Shown here piece by piece: positions 5,210-5,471 of a stretch of 5,471 nucleotides of DNA. The stretch spans positions 1-5,471 of the forward strand of contig DUGU01000218.1 in NCBI GenBank assembly GCA_013331215.1, read 5' to 3'. Made by a program: the position numbers and the translations under genes. The notes below the pieces were generated by a model. It was given only the letters and a program-made list of their open reading frames with translations, was not told where the DNA came from and made no database searches. Each line of letters starts with the position of its first letter. The stretch's first letter is position 1. The DNA comes from Methanoregulaceae archaeon (GTDB lineage Archaea; Halobacteriota; Methanomicrobia; Methanomicrobiales; Methanospirillaceae).

Positions 5210-5471
5210 ATGGAAATAGAAATTATCACAATCGGCGGATACGACGAAGTCGGGCGGAACATGACCGCCATCCGCTGCGGCAAAGAGATCGTCGTCTTCG
5301 ACATGGGCCTCCGCCTGGACCAGCTGATGGTCCACGAGGACGCGGAGGTCGAGAACATGCACTCCCTCGACCTGATCGCGATCCAGGCGATCCCGGACGA
5401 CACGGTGCTGCAGTCGGTCAGGGGGACGGTCAGGGCCATCGTCTGTTCGCACGGGCACCTCGACCATATCG
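5210..5471 (+). CDS. rnj: Archaeal ribonuclease J, N-terminal 87 residues (cut by window end)
   Basis: This is a 5'-3' exoribonuclease of the metallo-beta-lactamase/beta-CASP group, acting in archaeal RNA decay and maturation in the cytoplasm. The visible part contains the first beta-lactamase strands ([17 protein letters not shown], then [10 protein letters not shown] with the motif-I Asp31) and the zinc-binding motif HGHLDH (81-86), after which the window ends. The segment [15 protein letters not shown] (50-64) is characteristic of the euryarchaeal proteins. The ATG is preceded by AGGA at 5198-5201 with an 8-nt gap. In many methanogens this gene lies in a cluster with isoprenoid-synthesis genes (isopentenyl phosphate kinase, type 2 isomerase, prenyl synthase); whether that holds here lies outside the window. 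Confidence 0.93.
   Translation, partial: MEIEIITIGGYDEVGRNMTAIRCGKEIVVFDMGLRLDQLMVHEDAEVENMHSLDLIAIQAIPDDTVLQSVRGTVRAIVCSHGHLDHI

Noticed and set aside
3688..5219. Large open frames of 227-506 codons overlapping the SulP gene on both strands
   Set aside because: They have biased Arg/Asp/Gly or Ser/Thr composition without recognisable domains. The SulP frame has clear family motifs and membrane segments.

Overview
The window looks like a GC-rich euryarchaeal chromosome, most probably a methanogen of the Methanomicrobiales (Methanoculleus/Methanofollis type). The evidence is the archaeal-type RNase J running off the right edge, strong third-position G/C in every real gene, GGAGG-type ribosome sites, and AT-rich TATA-like and oligo-T elements between genes. 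This placement is an inference from protein style, not from a marker gene such as rRNA.

Layout: positions 1-232 are AT-richer and hold no convincing gene beyond the decayed or frameshifted tail of a regulator. Positions 233-2659 form one minus-strand operon of four genes, in transcription order: a SAM-dependent methyltransferase, a small exported TPR protein, a left-handed beta-helix (serine-acetyltransferase-like) acyltransferase, and an ArsR-like winged-helix regulator. All three junctions are ATGA stop/start overlaps, each with a purine-rich ribosome site about 7 nt before the start, so translation is almost certainly coupled. The methyltransferase and acyltransferase are of types found in surface-polysaccharide loci, so the set reads as a small cell-surface glycan-modification unit with its own surface-anchored protein and regulator.

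Positions 2660-3062 are about 400 nt without a gene, but they carry structure: a 26-bp near-perfect palindrome, a 7-bp inverted repeat, two back-to-back hairpins and an oligo-T terminator for the next gene. Positions 3063-3488 (minus) encode an ATP-binding-type UspA protein. It is divergent, across about 120 nt, from a SulP-family anion transporter with a C-terminal STAS domain (3610-5109, plus). The gene for archaeal RNase J starts at 5210 and is cut by the window end just after its HxHxDH metal motif.

The points most worth a second look are an apparent frameshift at the end of the regulator gene, the 26-bp operator-like palindrome upstream of the four-gene operon, and the tightly coupled operon itself. 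No CRISPR, insertion sequence, tRNA or rRNA was seen.
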